This document shows, one piece after another, positions 46,583 through 54,196 of a stretch of 64,000 nt of DNA. Made by a program: the position numbers and the translations under genes. How positions within the stretch are numbered: the stretch's first letter is position 1; each line of letters starts with the position of its first letter. The notes under the pieces were generated by a model that worked only from the letters and a program-made list of their open reading frames with translations, did not search any database and had not been told where the DNA came from. Source of the stretch: Chitinasiproducens palmae (GTDB lineage: Bacteria > Pseudomonadota > Gammaproteobacteria > Burkholderiales > Burkholderiaceae); assembly GCF_900095735.1 (NCBI RefSeq), contig NZ_FNLO01000014.1:102481-166480 (forward strand). The letters are read 5' to 3'.

Positions 46583-49177
46583 TCAGGACGTCGTATGTCC
46601 GTTCGGCGCCAGCAAGGGCACGAGTGCCGGTAGCGCGAGCAACTCGGCGTACCGATCGGGATCGACCGGGCGGCTGAACTGGTAGCCCTGGCCCTGTTCG
46701 CAACCGATGCCACGCAGGAAGTGCGCTTGCGCCATCGTCTCGACGCCCTCCGCGATCACCGTCACGCCCATGCTGCGTCCGAGTGCCACGATCGCCTGGG
46801 CGATTGCCGCGTCATCCGCATCGTCCGGCAGGTCGCGAACGAAGCTGCGGTCGATCTTGAACGCGTCGACCGGGAAACGCTTCATATAGCTCAGGTTCGA
46901 ATAGCCGGTGCCGAAGTCGTCGATCGACAGCGCCACGCCCAGCTCGCGCAGCTGCGTCATGATCTTGGCCACGTGCGCGTGGTCGACCAGGATCGTGGCC
47001 TCGGTCAATTCCAGCTCGAGAGTTTGCGGCGCCAGGCCGTTTGATTCGAGAACGGTGCGTACCGTCTCGAAGAAATGCGGGTGGTGGAACTGCAGCGGCG
47101 ATACGTTGACGGCGACCGGCACCACCGGCAGTCCGGCCTGCTGCCACGCCACCTGCTGTCGGCAGGCTTCGCGCAGCACCCATTCACCGATCGCGACGAT
47201 CAGGCCGCTTTCCTCCGCGACCGGGATGAAGCTGTCAGGCGGATGCCAGGTGCCGGCCTCGTCCTGCCAGCGGATCAGCGCTTCGGTGCCGACGATGCGG
47301 CCGGAACGAAGATCCACCTTCGGCTGGTAGTGCAGGCGGAACTGCTCGTGCGCGAGTGCGCGGCGCAGCGCCCGCTCCAGCGCGAAGCGGTCGCCGGCCC
47401 GTTCCGCCAGGGTTTGCGAGAAGCGGCAGTAGGCATTGCCTTTCTGCCGCTTCGCGTGGTCCGCGGCGGCCACCGCGTTGCGCAGCAAGCCGTCCGCGCT
47501 GGTGCCGTCGGCCGGAAACAGGGCGAGTCCGATCGACAGGCTGATCGGCACCTCCTGTTCGCCCACCACGCAGCTGCGCGTGCTGTCGGCCAGCAGCCGC
47601 TCGGCGAAGCGGACCGCGCCTTCCTCGTCGCCGAGCGTCGGCAACAGCACGACGAAGTCGTCTCCGCCGATCCGCCCGACCATGCCCAGCTCGGCGGTTT
47701 CCTGCTGGATGCGCCGGGCCAGCTGACGCAGGATGTCGTCGCCGGCTTCGTGCCCCAGCGATTCGTTGATCTGACGGAAGCGGTCGATGTCGATCACCAT
47801 CAGCGCGAAGCGGTCCGCGTCGCTCTGGCTGGCCGCCAGCGCGCACTCCAGTGCGGCGATGATACGGCCGCGGTTCGGCAGGTCGGTCACCGGGTCGTGC
47901 TGGGAATAGTGTGTCATCTTCTGCGCGAACGCACGGCTCTCGCTGACGTCGTGGATCACCAGCACGCCGCCGGTCACCTCGCCGCCGCGCCCGTGAATCG
48001 GCGCCACCGACGTCTTGATCAGCGCCTGCCTGCCGTCCTCGCAGAACAGCAGCCATTCCTGGCCCGCCTTGCTCGCGCGGTTCTCCCGAATCGCGTCGAA
48101 CAAGGGATGACCGATGCGCTCGCCGCTGCGCTCGTCGATCAGCCGCATCAGCGCATCGACCGAGCGGCCGCGTGCACTGGCGCGCGCCGCGCCGAGCAGC
48201 TTCTCGGCGGCGGCGTTCAGATAGCGCACGTTGCCGTCCGCGTCCGTCGTCAGCACCGCGTCGGCGATCGACTCCAACGTCACCTGTGCCAGCTCGTGCT
48301 CGCGGAACAGCGCTTCCTCAGCCGCCTTGCGCTCCGTCATGTCCTCGAACTGAACGATCAGGTGCAGCGGCGCGCCGAGCGGGTCGGTCACGACCGAGAT
48401 GCTCTGCCGCACGTCGAGCAGGCGGCCGTCGGCCCGCACGTAGCGTTGTTCTGTCGTTCGCGAATGAGAGGGCGCGTGCAGCGCGGCGTCGATCTCCGCG
48501 ATTGCGGCGCCGCGGTCGGCGCCGCTCAGCGAATCGACCAGCAGCTTGCCGAGCAGCGCTTCCTCCGCGCATTGCAGCATCCGGCACAGCGCTTCGTTCA
48601 TCCGTTCCCACCGACCGTCCGGCCCGACCAGCGCCATGCCGATCGGCGCCTGCTGGAACGCGCTGTGGAACTGCGCTTCGCTGCGCGCAAGGCGCGATTC
48701 GATCTCGTAGCGGTCGGTGATGTCGACGACCATGATCGACACGCTGAGCACGCGGCCGCCGGTGTCGATATGCGGAATGTAGGTGGCGCGTGCCTGCCGG
48801 CGCTTGCCGTTCACGATCAACTGGCGTTCCGAGTCGATCCGTTCGCCGGATCGCGCCCGCGTCAGCAGGGGCGCAACCGCGTGGTACAGGTCCGGGGGCA
48901 GGGTATCCGCGACGCGCCGGCCGCGCAGCCGGGCCGCATCCAGGCCGTACCAGATGCGGTAGGCATCGTTCGCATACAGGTAGCGTTCCTGAGGATCGAT
49001 CAAGCCGACCAGCGTTGGAAGATTGTCAACGTCGCCCGGACTCGTGCCAAGCGGAACGTCGAACGAGCCCGTGCCAGGCTGCTCCGGCAGCGCCTCGATC
49101 AGGCGGCCGAGCGGCGCTGGCCGATCGGGCTGCGGCTCATCGGTGGACTCGAGGGGCATTGCTGTCGAGCGCTTCAT
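46583..49177 (-). CDS. PAS-GGDEF-EAL c-di-GMP protein, probable phosphodiesterase
   Basis: An 864-residue soluble protein with three PAS domains (about 45-155, 165-280 and 290-415), a GGDEF domain (about 425-590) and an EAL domain (about 600-855). The GGDEF motif reads GGDDF (about 502), a departure that may weaken cyclase activity, though the flanking RIGGD and the metal-site IDIDRFRQIN are present. The EAL domain keeps catalytic features: TEALIRW (about 629), NVSPLQF, ELELTE and DDFGTGYSNLSYMKRFPVDAFKID (given here as two parts, about 750), EGVET. Phosphodiesterase activity is therefore likely, modulated by PAS ligands of unknown identity. No membrane segment. A diguanylate cyclase lies 2 kb away. 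Confidence 0.88.
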   Translation of the reverse strand: MKRSTAMPLESTDEPQPDRPAPLGRLIEALPEQPGTGSFDVPLGTSPGDVDNLPTLVGLIDPQERYLYANDAYRIWYGLDAARLRGRRVADTLPPDLYHAVAPLLTRARSGERIDSERQLIVNGKRRQARATYIPHIDTGGRVLSVSIMVVDITDRYEIESRLARSEAQFHSAFQQAPIGMALVGPDGRWERMNEALCRMLQCAEEALLGKLLVDSLSGADRGAAIAEIDAALHAPSHSRTTEQRYVRADGRLLDVRQSISVVTDPLGAPLHLIVQFEDMTERKAAEEALFREHELAQVTLESIADAVLTTDADGNVRYLNAAAEKLLGAARASARGRSVDALMRLIDERSGERIGHPLFDAIRENRASKAGQEWLLFCEDGRQALIKTSVAPIHGRGGEVTGGVLVIHDVSESRAFAQKMTHYSQHDPVTDLPNRGRIIAALECALAASQSDADRFALMVIDIDRFRQINESLGHEAGDDILRQLARRIQQETAELGMVGRIGGDDFVVLLPTLGDEEGAVRFAERLLADSTRSCVVGEQEVPISLSIGLALFPADGTSADGLLRNAVAAADHAKRQKGNAYCRFSQTLAERAGDRFALERALRRALAHEQFRLHYQPKVDLRSGRIVGTEALIRWQDEAGTWHPPDSFIPVAEESGLIVAIGEWVLREACRQQVAWQQAGLPVVPVAVNVSPLQFHHPHFFETVRTVLESNGLAPQTLELELTEATILVDHAHVAKIMTQLRELGVALSIDDFGTGYSNLSYMKRFPVDAFKIDRSFVRDLPDDADDAAIAQAIVALGRSMGVTVIAEGVETMAQAHFLRGIGCEQGQGYQFSRPVDPDRYAELLALPALVPLLAPNGHTTS

Positions 49178-49763
49178 GCGGCGTGATCCTGCGGAGTGTC
49201 AGCCGAAGCTGCCCCCGTTCGTTTTTGAACCCGGGCGGACGAGCGCGACAGTCAGCGTCAGAGTCTCTCCCCGCTTGCAGCCGCCGCCTCGACAAGCGCT
49301 CCGCAATTTTCCGGCCCGACGCACGGCTGACTGGCGCACGCGCGTCGCCCGTAGCTGATACAGCCCTTAGTGTAAAAGATTAATAAGGCTGGGAAAGGGC
49401 CTGCATCAAACGAACGTGGAAAAAGATGCATTAGGCGGGCAAAGTTCGGCGGGCAAAGTTTGGCGGCGCCTGCGCCTCGGTGACGAGGCGCGGCCGTGTC
49501 GCGCGAGCGCGCCGCGGCGTGAGCGGAGGGCGGTGCCACGAGCGGCGGCATCGTCGACTGCATGGCGGCACTAGCGGTCGGCCAGCCGTTTGGGCGCTGC
49601 CGCCAGTCGTCGGCAGCTTTCGCAAACCCGCGGCGCGGCGCCAGCAGGCCGGGCGGCGGTTGAGCGGCCAAAGAGTAGCGAACGAGCGGCGCATGAGCGG
49701 CGTATGAGCGGCGGCACGGCGCCGCGCCGATCGCGGACGGCGCCTGGCGTTCCGTTCAGCGTC
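49178..49763. other. Intergenic stretch with A/T-rich patch
   Basis: A 586-bp gap between the phosphodiesterase and small lipoprotein genes. An A/T-rich stretch at 49370-49386 is the likeliest place for a promoter of the phosphodiesterase. Short GAGCGGCGYATG repeats occur near 49684-49712. No gene is supported. Confidence 0.4.
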
Positions 49764-50069
49764 TCAATGGCGACATTTGACGACCAGCGAACGGCTGCGC
49801 ACGTTGGCGCCGAAGATGCCGAGCACGCTGCCGCCGGCGGTCGCGCCCTTGTCGTCGTCCTTCGAGATCACGTCGTAGCCGTAATTGCCGCACGCTTCGC
49901 CGGCCTGCTTGTAGCAATCGCCCCAGCCCGAACTCGCGTCGCTGCCGCTGCAGTTGATCGCGAAGCCGGCGTCGCCGCTCGGCAGATAGACCAGTTTGGA
50001 ATTGTCCGCACATGCGCCGAGGCAGAGCAGCGCGATCAGGCAGGCATGGCGGCGGTTGACGAATTTCAT
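49764..50069 (-). CDS. Small lipoprotein of unknown function
   Basis: A 101-residue predicted lipoprotein. The signal peptide MKFVNRRHACLIALLCLG ends in the lipobox LGAC (Cys about 20). The mature part has four more cysteines, in NCSGSD, GDCYKQAG, EACGNYGYDVI and the C-terminal VVKCRH, which suggests disulfide bonds in the periplasm. The pattern with C-x-G then W-x-D-C-Y-x-x-A resembles short conserved lipoproteins of Proteobacteria, but no function is known. It begins 7 bp after the stop of the NlpD-like gene, so the two are probably co-transcribed. Confidence 0.75.
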   Translation of the reverse strand: MKFVNRRHACLIALLCLGACADNSKLVYLPSGDAGFAINCSGSDASSGWGDCYKQAGEACGNYGYDVISKDDDKGATAGGSVLGIFGANVRSRSLVVKCRH

Positions 50070-50076
50070 GGTGAGG

Positions 50077-50832
50077 TCAGCGGGACGGAAGGTAGCGCGT
50101 CGGGTCGACCGGGCGGCCGCCATAGCGCAGTTCGAAATGCAGTTGTGGGCTCGGCGCCTCGCTGCTGCCGACGGTCGCGATCGTCTGGCCGGCCGAGACG
50201 CGCTGCTTTTCCTTGACCGCGACGCTTTGCAGATGGGCGTAGGAGGTCAGGAAGTTGGCGTCGTGCTTGATGATCAGCAGCGTGCCATAGCCGCGCAACT
50301 GGCCGGCATAGACCACCTCGCCGTCGGCCGCGGCGGCGACCGGCTGCCCCGCGTCGCCGGCGATGTCGATGCCCTTGCTGGCGCCGCCGTCAAAGCCGCG
50401 GATCACCGCGCCGGCGATCGGCCAGCGCAGGTCGATCGTCTGCCCGGCCGGCACGCTGGCGGTGGTGCGCGGCACCCGCGGTGTTGCTGGCGTGGCCGCG
50501 CGCCGGCGCGTCGGCGCCGAGCTAGCCGCCCCGGTCGTGCCGATCGCAGTGGCGCTGGACGCGGCGCTGCCGTCGGGCGGCACGACGCGCAGGAGATCGC
50601 CCACTTCGATGCGATCGGGATTGGCCAGGCGATTCCACCTGACCAGCTCGGCGACGCTGCGACGATTCGCCTGCGCGATCTTGTTCAAGGTGTCGCCGCG
50701 TTCGACGCGGTAGAAACCCTCGGGCGCGGCACCGCCGGCGCATGCACACAGCGCGATGACGCTCGCGAGGACCAGCGCATGCAGGCGGGGCGCGCACGCG
50801 CGGCGGATGCGTCGGATGTCAGACAAAGGCAT
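50077..50832 (-). CDS. NlpD-like LysM/LytM lipoprotein
   Basis: A 251-residue outer-membrane lipoprotein with a basic signal peptide and a lipobox around LCAC (Cys about 31), a LysM peptidoglycan-binding domain (40-84: YRVERGDTLNKIA and WNRLANPDRIEVGD), an Ala/Thr/Arg-rich linker, and a C-terminal LytM (M23) domain (about 135-250). In the LytM domain the usual zinc-binding His of the first motif is absent (SKGIDIAG), as in NlpD and EnvC, so it is probably an amidase activator for daughter-cell separation and not an endopeptidase. The start at 50832 gives the signal peptide. Located away from rpoS, the usual nlpD neighbour, so it may be a paralogue. Confidence 0.85.
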   Translation of the reverse strand: MPLSDIRRIRRACAPRLHALVLASVIALCACAGGAAPEGFYRVERGDTLNKIAQANRRSVAELVRWNRLANPDRIEVGDLLRVVPPDGSAASSATAIGTTGAASSAPTRRRAATPATPRVPRTTASVPAGQTIDLRWPIAGAVIRGFDGGASKGIDIAGDAGQPVAAAADGEVVYAGQLRGYGTLLIIKHDANFLTSYAHLQSVAVKEKQRVSAGQTIATVGSSEAPSPQLHFELRYGGRPVDPTRYLPSR

Positions 50833-50933
50833 TCTCAGGCAAGCGGCAGCATCGGCGGCGTTGAGCACAAGACAACGATTCTAGCAACGCGGCGTGCTTC
50901 GGTGTCTGTGCATCGCGTGCCGCGCTTGTCCGA

Positions 50934-51989
50934 CTAGCGCGCGAATCGCGCTTCGATCACGCAAATCGCGGCTTCTCTGCTGTGCGGCTGAAGCCAGCGC
51001 AAGCCTTGGCCGTGATGAATCGCATCGGGCAGACCGAGCCACGGCTCGATGCAGTAGAAGTCGGCGTCGGGCGCTTCGCTCCAAGTGGTGACCGCATACC
51101 ACGCTGCGTTCGAAGGCGGCTGCACGATGCGGATCGTGCGACCGAGCGAGGGCGTGTCCAGCGAGGCGAGCAGGCGATCGCCAGCGCGGTCCGGCGTGGG
51201 GCTGGCCAGCACGTGAAAGGTGTCCTGCAGCAGCGGGTCGTCGAGCGCGAACGCAGTGCGGTGGCTCAGCGCGGCGCCCGGACCGCCGTCGGCCTGCTGT
51301 CGATGCTGGCTCGCGTCGGCCAGCGCCAGGCGGCTCTCGGAACGCAGCGCATGCGGCAAATCGAAGTAGAAGTGCGTCCCGGCGTAGTACGGCATCGGCG
51401 TGTCGCCACGGTTTTCGACCGTCAGCGTCGTGCGCAGGCGTCCCGCGCCGAGCAGTTCATATTCGACCTCGAACACGAAGTCGAACGGGTAGGCGGCGGC
51501 CTGGTCCACGCGGCGGCTATCAAGCGTGAGCACCACCCCCGAGGCGTCGTCCGACTGACCGCCGAGCTGCCGCGCCTCGAACGGCAGGTCGCGGGCAAAG
51601 CCATGCTGCGGCATCGGTCGCACGGTACCCGTGGCGTCGCGCCAACGGTTTGCTTCGCCATCGACGAAGTGCCGGCCGATGAACGGGAACAGCAACGGGT
51701 TCCCGCCGCGGATCTTGGCGGGCATGCGCCAGTCGACCTCCGTGGGCCAACGCAGCACCGCATGGCCGTCGCTGCGCCAGTCCAGCAGGCGGCCGCCGAT
51801 CGCCGGAGCGACGCGAATCACATCGTGTGCGTTGCGCAGCGTGAGGATGGCCGGTGCGTCCGGATCGATGCCCGCCGGCTTCGTATCGGGGTGCGGAGGT
51901 GGCGTCGAACCGGCTGTCGACGCTGCGGTGGAGTCGTGGGGGGCGGGCGAAGTGGCCGAGCTGGCCGAGGTGGTGGATGGCATCGTCAT
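50934..51989 (-). CDS. Aldose 1-epimerase-like protein
   Basis: A 351-residue cytoplasmic protein of the galactose mutarotase superfamily. After a Ser/Thr/Ala/Pro-rich N-terminal tail (about 45 residues) come the beta-sandwich segments APAIGGRLLDWRSDG, GGNPLLFPFIGRHF, PQHGFARDLPFEA (with the catalytic-type His), YAGTHFYFDLP (second His) and FYCIEPWLGLPDAI with the catalytic Glu. The substrate could be a free aldose or a hexose-6-phosphate; sequence alone does not decide. The N-terminal tail is low in complexity, and a later start is possible. It lies next to the NlpD-like gene on the same strand but 100 bp away. Confidence 0.82.
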   Translation of the reverse strand: MTMPSTTSASSATSPAPHDSTAASTAGSTPPPHPDTKPAGIDPDAPAILTLRNAHDVIRVAPAIGGRLLDWRSDGHAVLRWPTEVDWRMPAKIRGGNPLLFPFIGRHFVDGEANRWRDATGTVRPMPQHGFARDLPFEARQLGGQSDDASGVVLTLDSRRVDQAAAYPFDFVFEVEYELLGAGRLRTTLTVENRGDTPMPYYAGTHFYFDLPHALRSESRLALADASQHRQQADGGPGAALSHRTAFALDDPLLQDTFHVLASPTPDRAGDRLLASLDTPSLGRTIRIVQPPSNAAWYAVTTWSEAPDADFYCIEPWLGLPDAIHHGQGLRWLQPHSREAAICVIEARFAR

Positions 51990-52124
51990 GTTTCCAGTCG
52001 GTCCTAGGGTTCACGCGGATGGTGATGGGGCGGGGCATCAGGCCCAATGGCGACGCGTCGGCTGTGCGCAAGCGCACACCGGCGGAATGCCGCCGACGCG
52101 GCCATGCCAACTGGGAGCCAAGCA

Positions 52125-52208
52125 ATGGATCTGGCAATGATGATGGCGATCGCAATCATGGGTTCGTTTTGCGGCGGCACCCTGTGGTTCTTGCGCTCGT
52201 TGCGGTAA
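52125..52208 (+). CDS. Candidate 27-residue membrane peptide
   Basis: A very short open frame: MDLAMMMAIAIMGSF, then a CGG turn and TLWFLRSLR. The first 24 residues form one hydrophobic helix and the end is basic, giving the orientation expected of a single-pass inner-membrane peptide with its C-terminus in the cytoplasm. A GGGAG ribosome site lies 7 nt upstream of the ATG. It is divergent from the epimerase gene and convergent with the following exported-protein gene. No known small subunit (KdpF, CydX, CcoQ type) was matched with certainty. Chance occurrence cannot be ruled out at this length. Confidence 0.45.
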   Translation: MDLAMMMAIAIMGSFCGGTLWFLRSLR

Positions 52209-52310
52209 CCCTGCGCGCAAATAGCGAAAACAGCCGGAGCGGCGGCGCGTCGATGCGCGAGCCGTTGCCATCGCATCGCTACGACTGCGCGTGTTCACGA
52301 GCGCGGATCC

Positions 52311-53000
52311 TCACAACTTCGTGACGTCCTCCTTGCGAATCTGGTAACGGGCGAAGAGTCCGATCGCCGCCAGCAGCGCGATGCCGGCCACCATGGCCAG
52401 CGCAATGGTGCCCATGTTCCAACGGCTGATCGATGCCTGCTGCGACGCCTCCGCATTCTGCGCGGTGGCCAGCAGCGGTCCCCATGACTGGCCCGGTTGA
52501 CTCGTCGCCAGCGGCAGGTCGACGAGACGCAATGCGCTGTCCTCGACTACCTCCGACCATTTTTCCACATAGGCACTGCCGCCGCCGTCGGTGCTCGCCA
52601 GCGTGAAGGGCGGCGCGCCCTCGGGACGAAACACCAGCCAGAGCGGGTGGGTTGCCTTGCCCTCATCTTCCGGCGCGATCACGAACGTGAACGGCACCGC
52701 GTGGCCGCTCGCGTCGGTCAGCGTGACGGTGCGTCCGGCGACACGCGGTGTCAGTGTCGTATCCGGCCAGCGCAGGCGTACGTAGGGCGCCGCTGGGGCG
52801 ATCAGTTGCAGGCTGGCGCTTTGCGCCAGTGCCGGGCTGGCGCCGAGCAACATGCCGTTCAGCAGAAGAAGTGCCAACGCGGCGCGCAGCGCGGCCACGG
52901 CTTGACGGGCGCCATCGCGCGCGAACGCGCGCGGCCGCAACCAAAGACCGGACCGGGCGCCTGGCGGCGATGGACAATCCGGCGAGCGAGCGATCGACAT
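52311..53000 (-). CDS. Predicted exported protein with C-terminal membrane anchor
   Basis: A 229-residue protein of unrecognised family. A long basic N-terminal stretch leads into a hydrophobic segment (about 37-58, ALALLLLNGMLLGAS) ending in an ALA-Q type signal-peptidase site. The mature domain of about 110 residues is rich in beta-prone segments (YVRLRWPDTTLTPRV, VTLTDASGHAVPFTF). A second hydrophobic helix (about 198-217) is followed by a charged tail QIRKEDVTKL, so the bulk should sit in the periplasm anchored at its C-terminus. The n-region is unusually long, so the true start may lie inside the chosen frame. Confidence 0.6.
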   Translation of the reverse strand: MSIARSPDCPSPPGARSGLWLRPRAFARDGARQAVAALRAALALLLLNGMLLGASPALAQSASLQLIAPAAPYVRLRWPDTTLTPRVAGRTVTLTDASGHAVPFTFVIAPEDEGKATHPLWLVFRPEGAPPFTLASTDGGGSAYVEKWSEVVEDSALRLVDLPLATSQPGQSWGPLLATAQNAEASQQASISRWNMGTIALAMVAGIALLAAIGLFARYQIRKEDVTKL

Positions 53001-53140
53001 GGGCTTTCCCGAGAAGCATGGCGGCGCGACGCCGCGCGACAAGTCTGAACCATAGCGCAGCCGCGGCGTCTGGGGAATGCCGGGGGACGCGAAAGGCGTC
53101 CGGTGGCGGAAGGGCGCGTCGGTCGACGCGTTCGCCGGAC

Positions 53141-53169
53141 GAAAAAAAGCCCGCTTTGCAAGCGGGCTT
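53141..53169 (-). terminator. Intrinsic terminator without an assigned gene
   Basis: On the minus strand AAGCCCGCTT pairs with AAGCGGGCTT over a 3-nt loop and is followed by seven T (53148-53142). No supported gene ends just upstream of it on that strand; it may end a small RNA transcribed leftward from the 53170-53500 region. Confidence 0.75.
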
Positions 53170-53609
53170 CAAACCCCGTAGCTTTTCCTCGTTGCCGCGT
53201 TCGTCTTCTGTCCGACGATTCGGCGGTTGGCGCGCGCGGCTCGCACGCGTGGACGCGTGTCGGGCGCGACGATCACCTGCAACGCTGCAAGCGATCCAAC
53301 ACAGCGATTGTCGTTCCGAACGCGCCGGCACGACAGAAAAAACTGCATCTGGACCGCCACAGTGTCGCGCGGTCGCCACGCGCCGCGTCCCGTGTGGGGA
53401 CTTGCCGTGGCGGCCGGGCCCGCCCGGCACCGCTCACGATCGCTCACGATCGCGGCGGCGTGGCAGCGACGCGCGCTCCCCGTTGCCGTGGCTCCGCCCC
53501 TCGGGCATCGACGGCATACGCTGCGCACCGATGGCGTCCGCCCCCGGTTGCGGACGGTGCCGTCGACGACCGCCACCGGGAAGCCTGCCGACCGGCGGTC
53601 AGTGTTTGC

Positions 53610-53615
53610 TAGAAT
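53610..53615 (+). promoter_or_regulatory. Possible -10 element for tRNA-Arg
   Basis: TAGAAT (5 of 6 to consensus) lies 49 bp before tRNA-Arg. The -35 region is not recognisable, so this is tentative. Confidence 0.35.
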
Positions 53616-53664
53616 GAGGCCCGCGCCAACGGCTGCCGGCATTTCCGACATCGTTGCGCATTGC

Positions 53665-53739
53665 CTCCCCATAGTTCAACGGATAGAACACGGGTCTTCT
53701 AAACCTGAAATCGAGGTTCGATTCCTCGTGGGGGGGCCA
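53665..53739 (+). tRNA. tRNA-Arg (anticodon TCT)
   Basis: Acceptor CTCCCCA with TGGGGGG (one U-G wobble), D-arm GTTC/GAAC, anticodon arm CGGGT-CTTCTAA-ACCTG (TCT), T-arm CGAGG-TTCGATT-CCTCG, discriminator G and encoded CCA. The acceptor stem starting with C and carrying a wobble is slightly unusual. Confidence 0.93.
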
Positions 53740-54196
53740 TCCATCTCTGTGTGCGTGATGCACTCGGTTGCGCCATTCATGCCGCGCGCCGATGTCGACG
53801 CGCATTTGCCGCCAGTGCAGAATCGTCGGAGTCGTCCGGCGCTTTTTTCTTCCGAGCGAATCGCGCTGCGCCAGACCGCAAGGCGGCCGTCGGCGAGCCG
53901 AACAGCATGCGCCCTGGAACGCGCGGCCGACGGACCAGGCCAATGCATGAGGCCGATGCAAAGGCGCCACCACTGCGGCGTCGATGCGGCGTCCGTGATC
54001 GCCGATCCCGCTGACCTGCCCGGTGTGAACGCCTGTGCCGGATCACGCAGGAGTCAGCACAAGGTAGCCAGGTCACTGGCGGCCCGCCCGGCACATCGCG
54101 TTGCCTGTCCGCTGGCGTCAGGCATCCGATTTGCAGACCGACTCTCCCAAAGGCGCCGCGGACCTCGCGATGCGCGAAGGTCGTTCGGGAGAAGCC
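53740..54196. other. Intergenic stretch without a supported gene
   Basis: A 457-bp gap between tRNA-Arg and the Rieske-reductase gene. No terminator with a T-run follows the tRNA, and no small gene or repeat was recognised. Confidence 0.4.

Larger units (their letters stand above)
53001..53664. other. Long intergenic region with an unassigned terminator
   Basis: A 664-bp gap. It includes a strong minus-strand terminator (53141-53169) with no protein gene behind it, and a possible -10 for tRNA-Arg (53610-53615). Open frames here lack ribosome sites. Confidence 0.45.

Noticed and set aside
53169..53672. A 167-codon minus-strand frame ending next to the orphan terminator
   Set aside because: Composition is typical antisense high-GC noise, it runs across tRNA-Arg, and no ribosome site precedes any ATG. 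A small RNA explains the terminator more simply.
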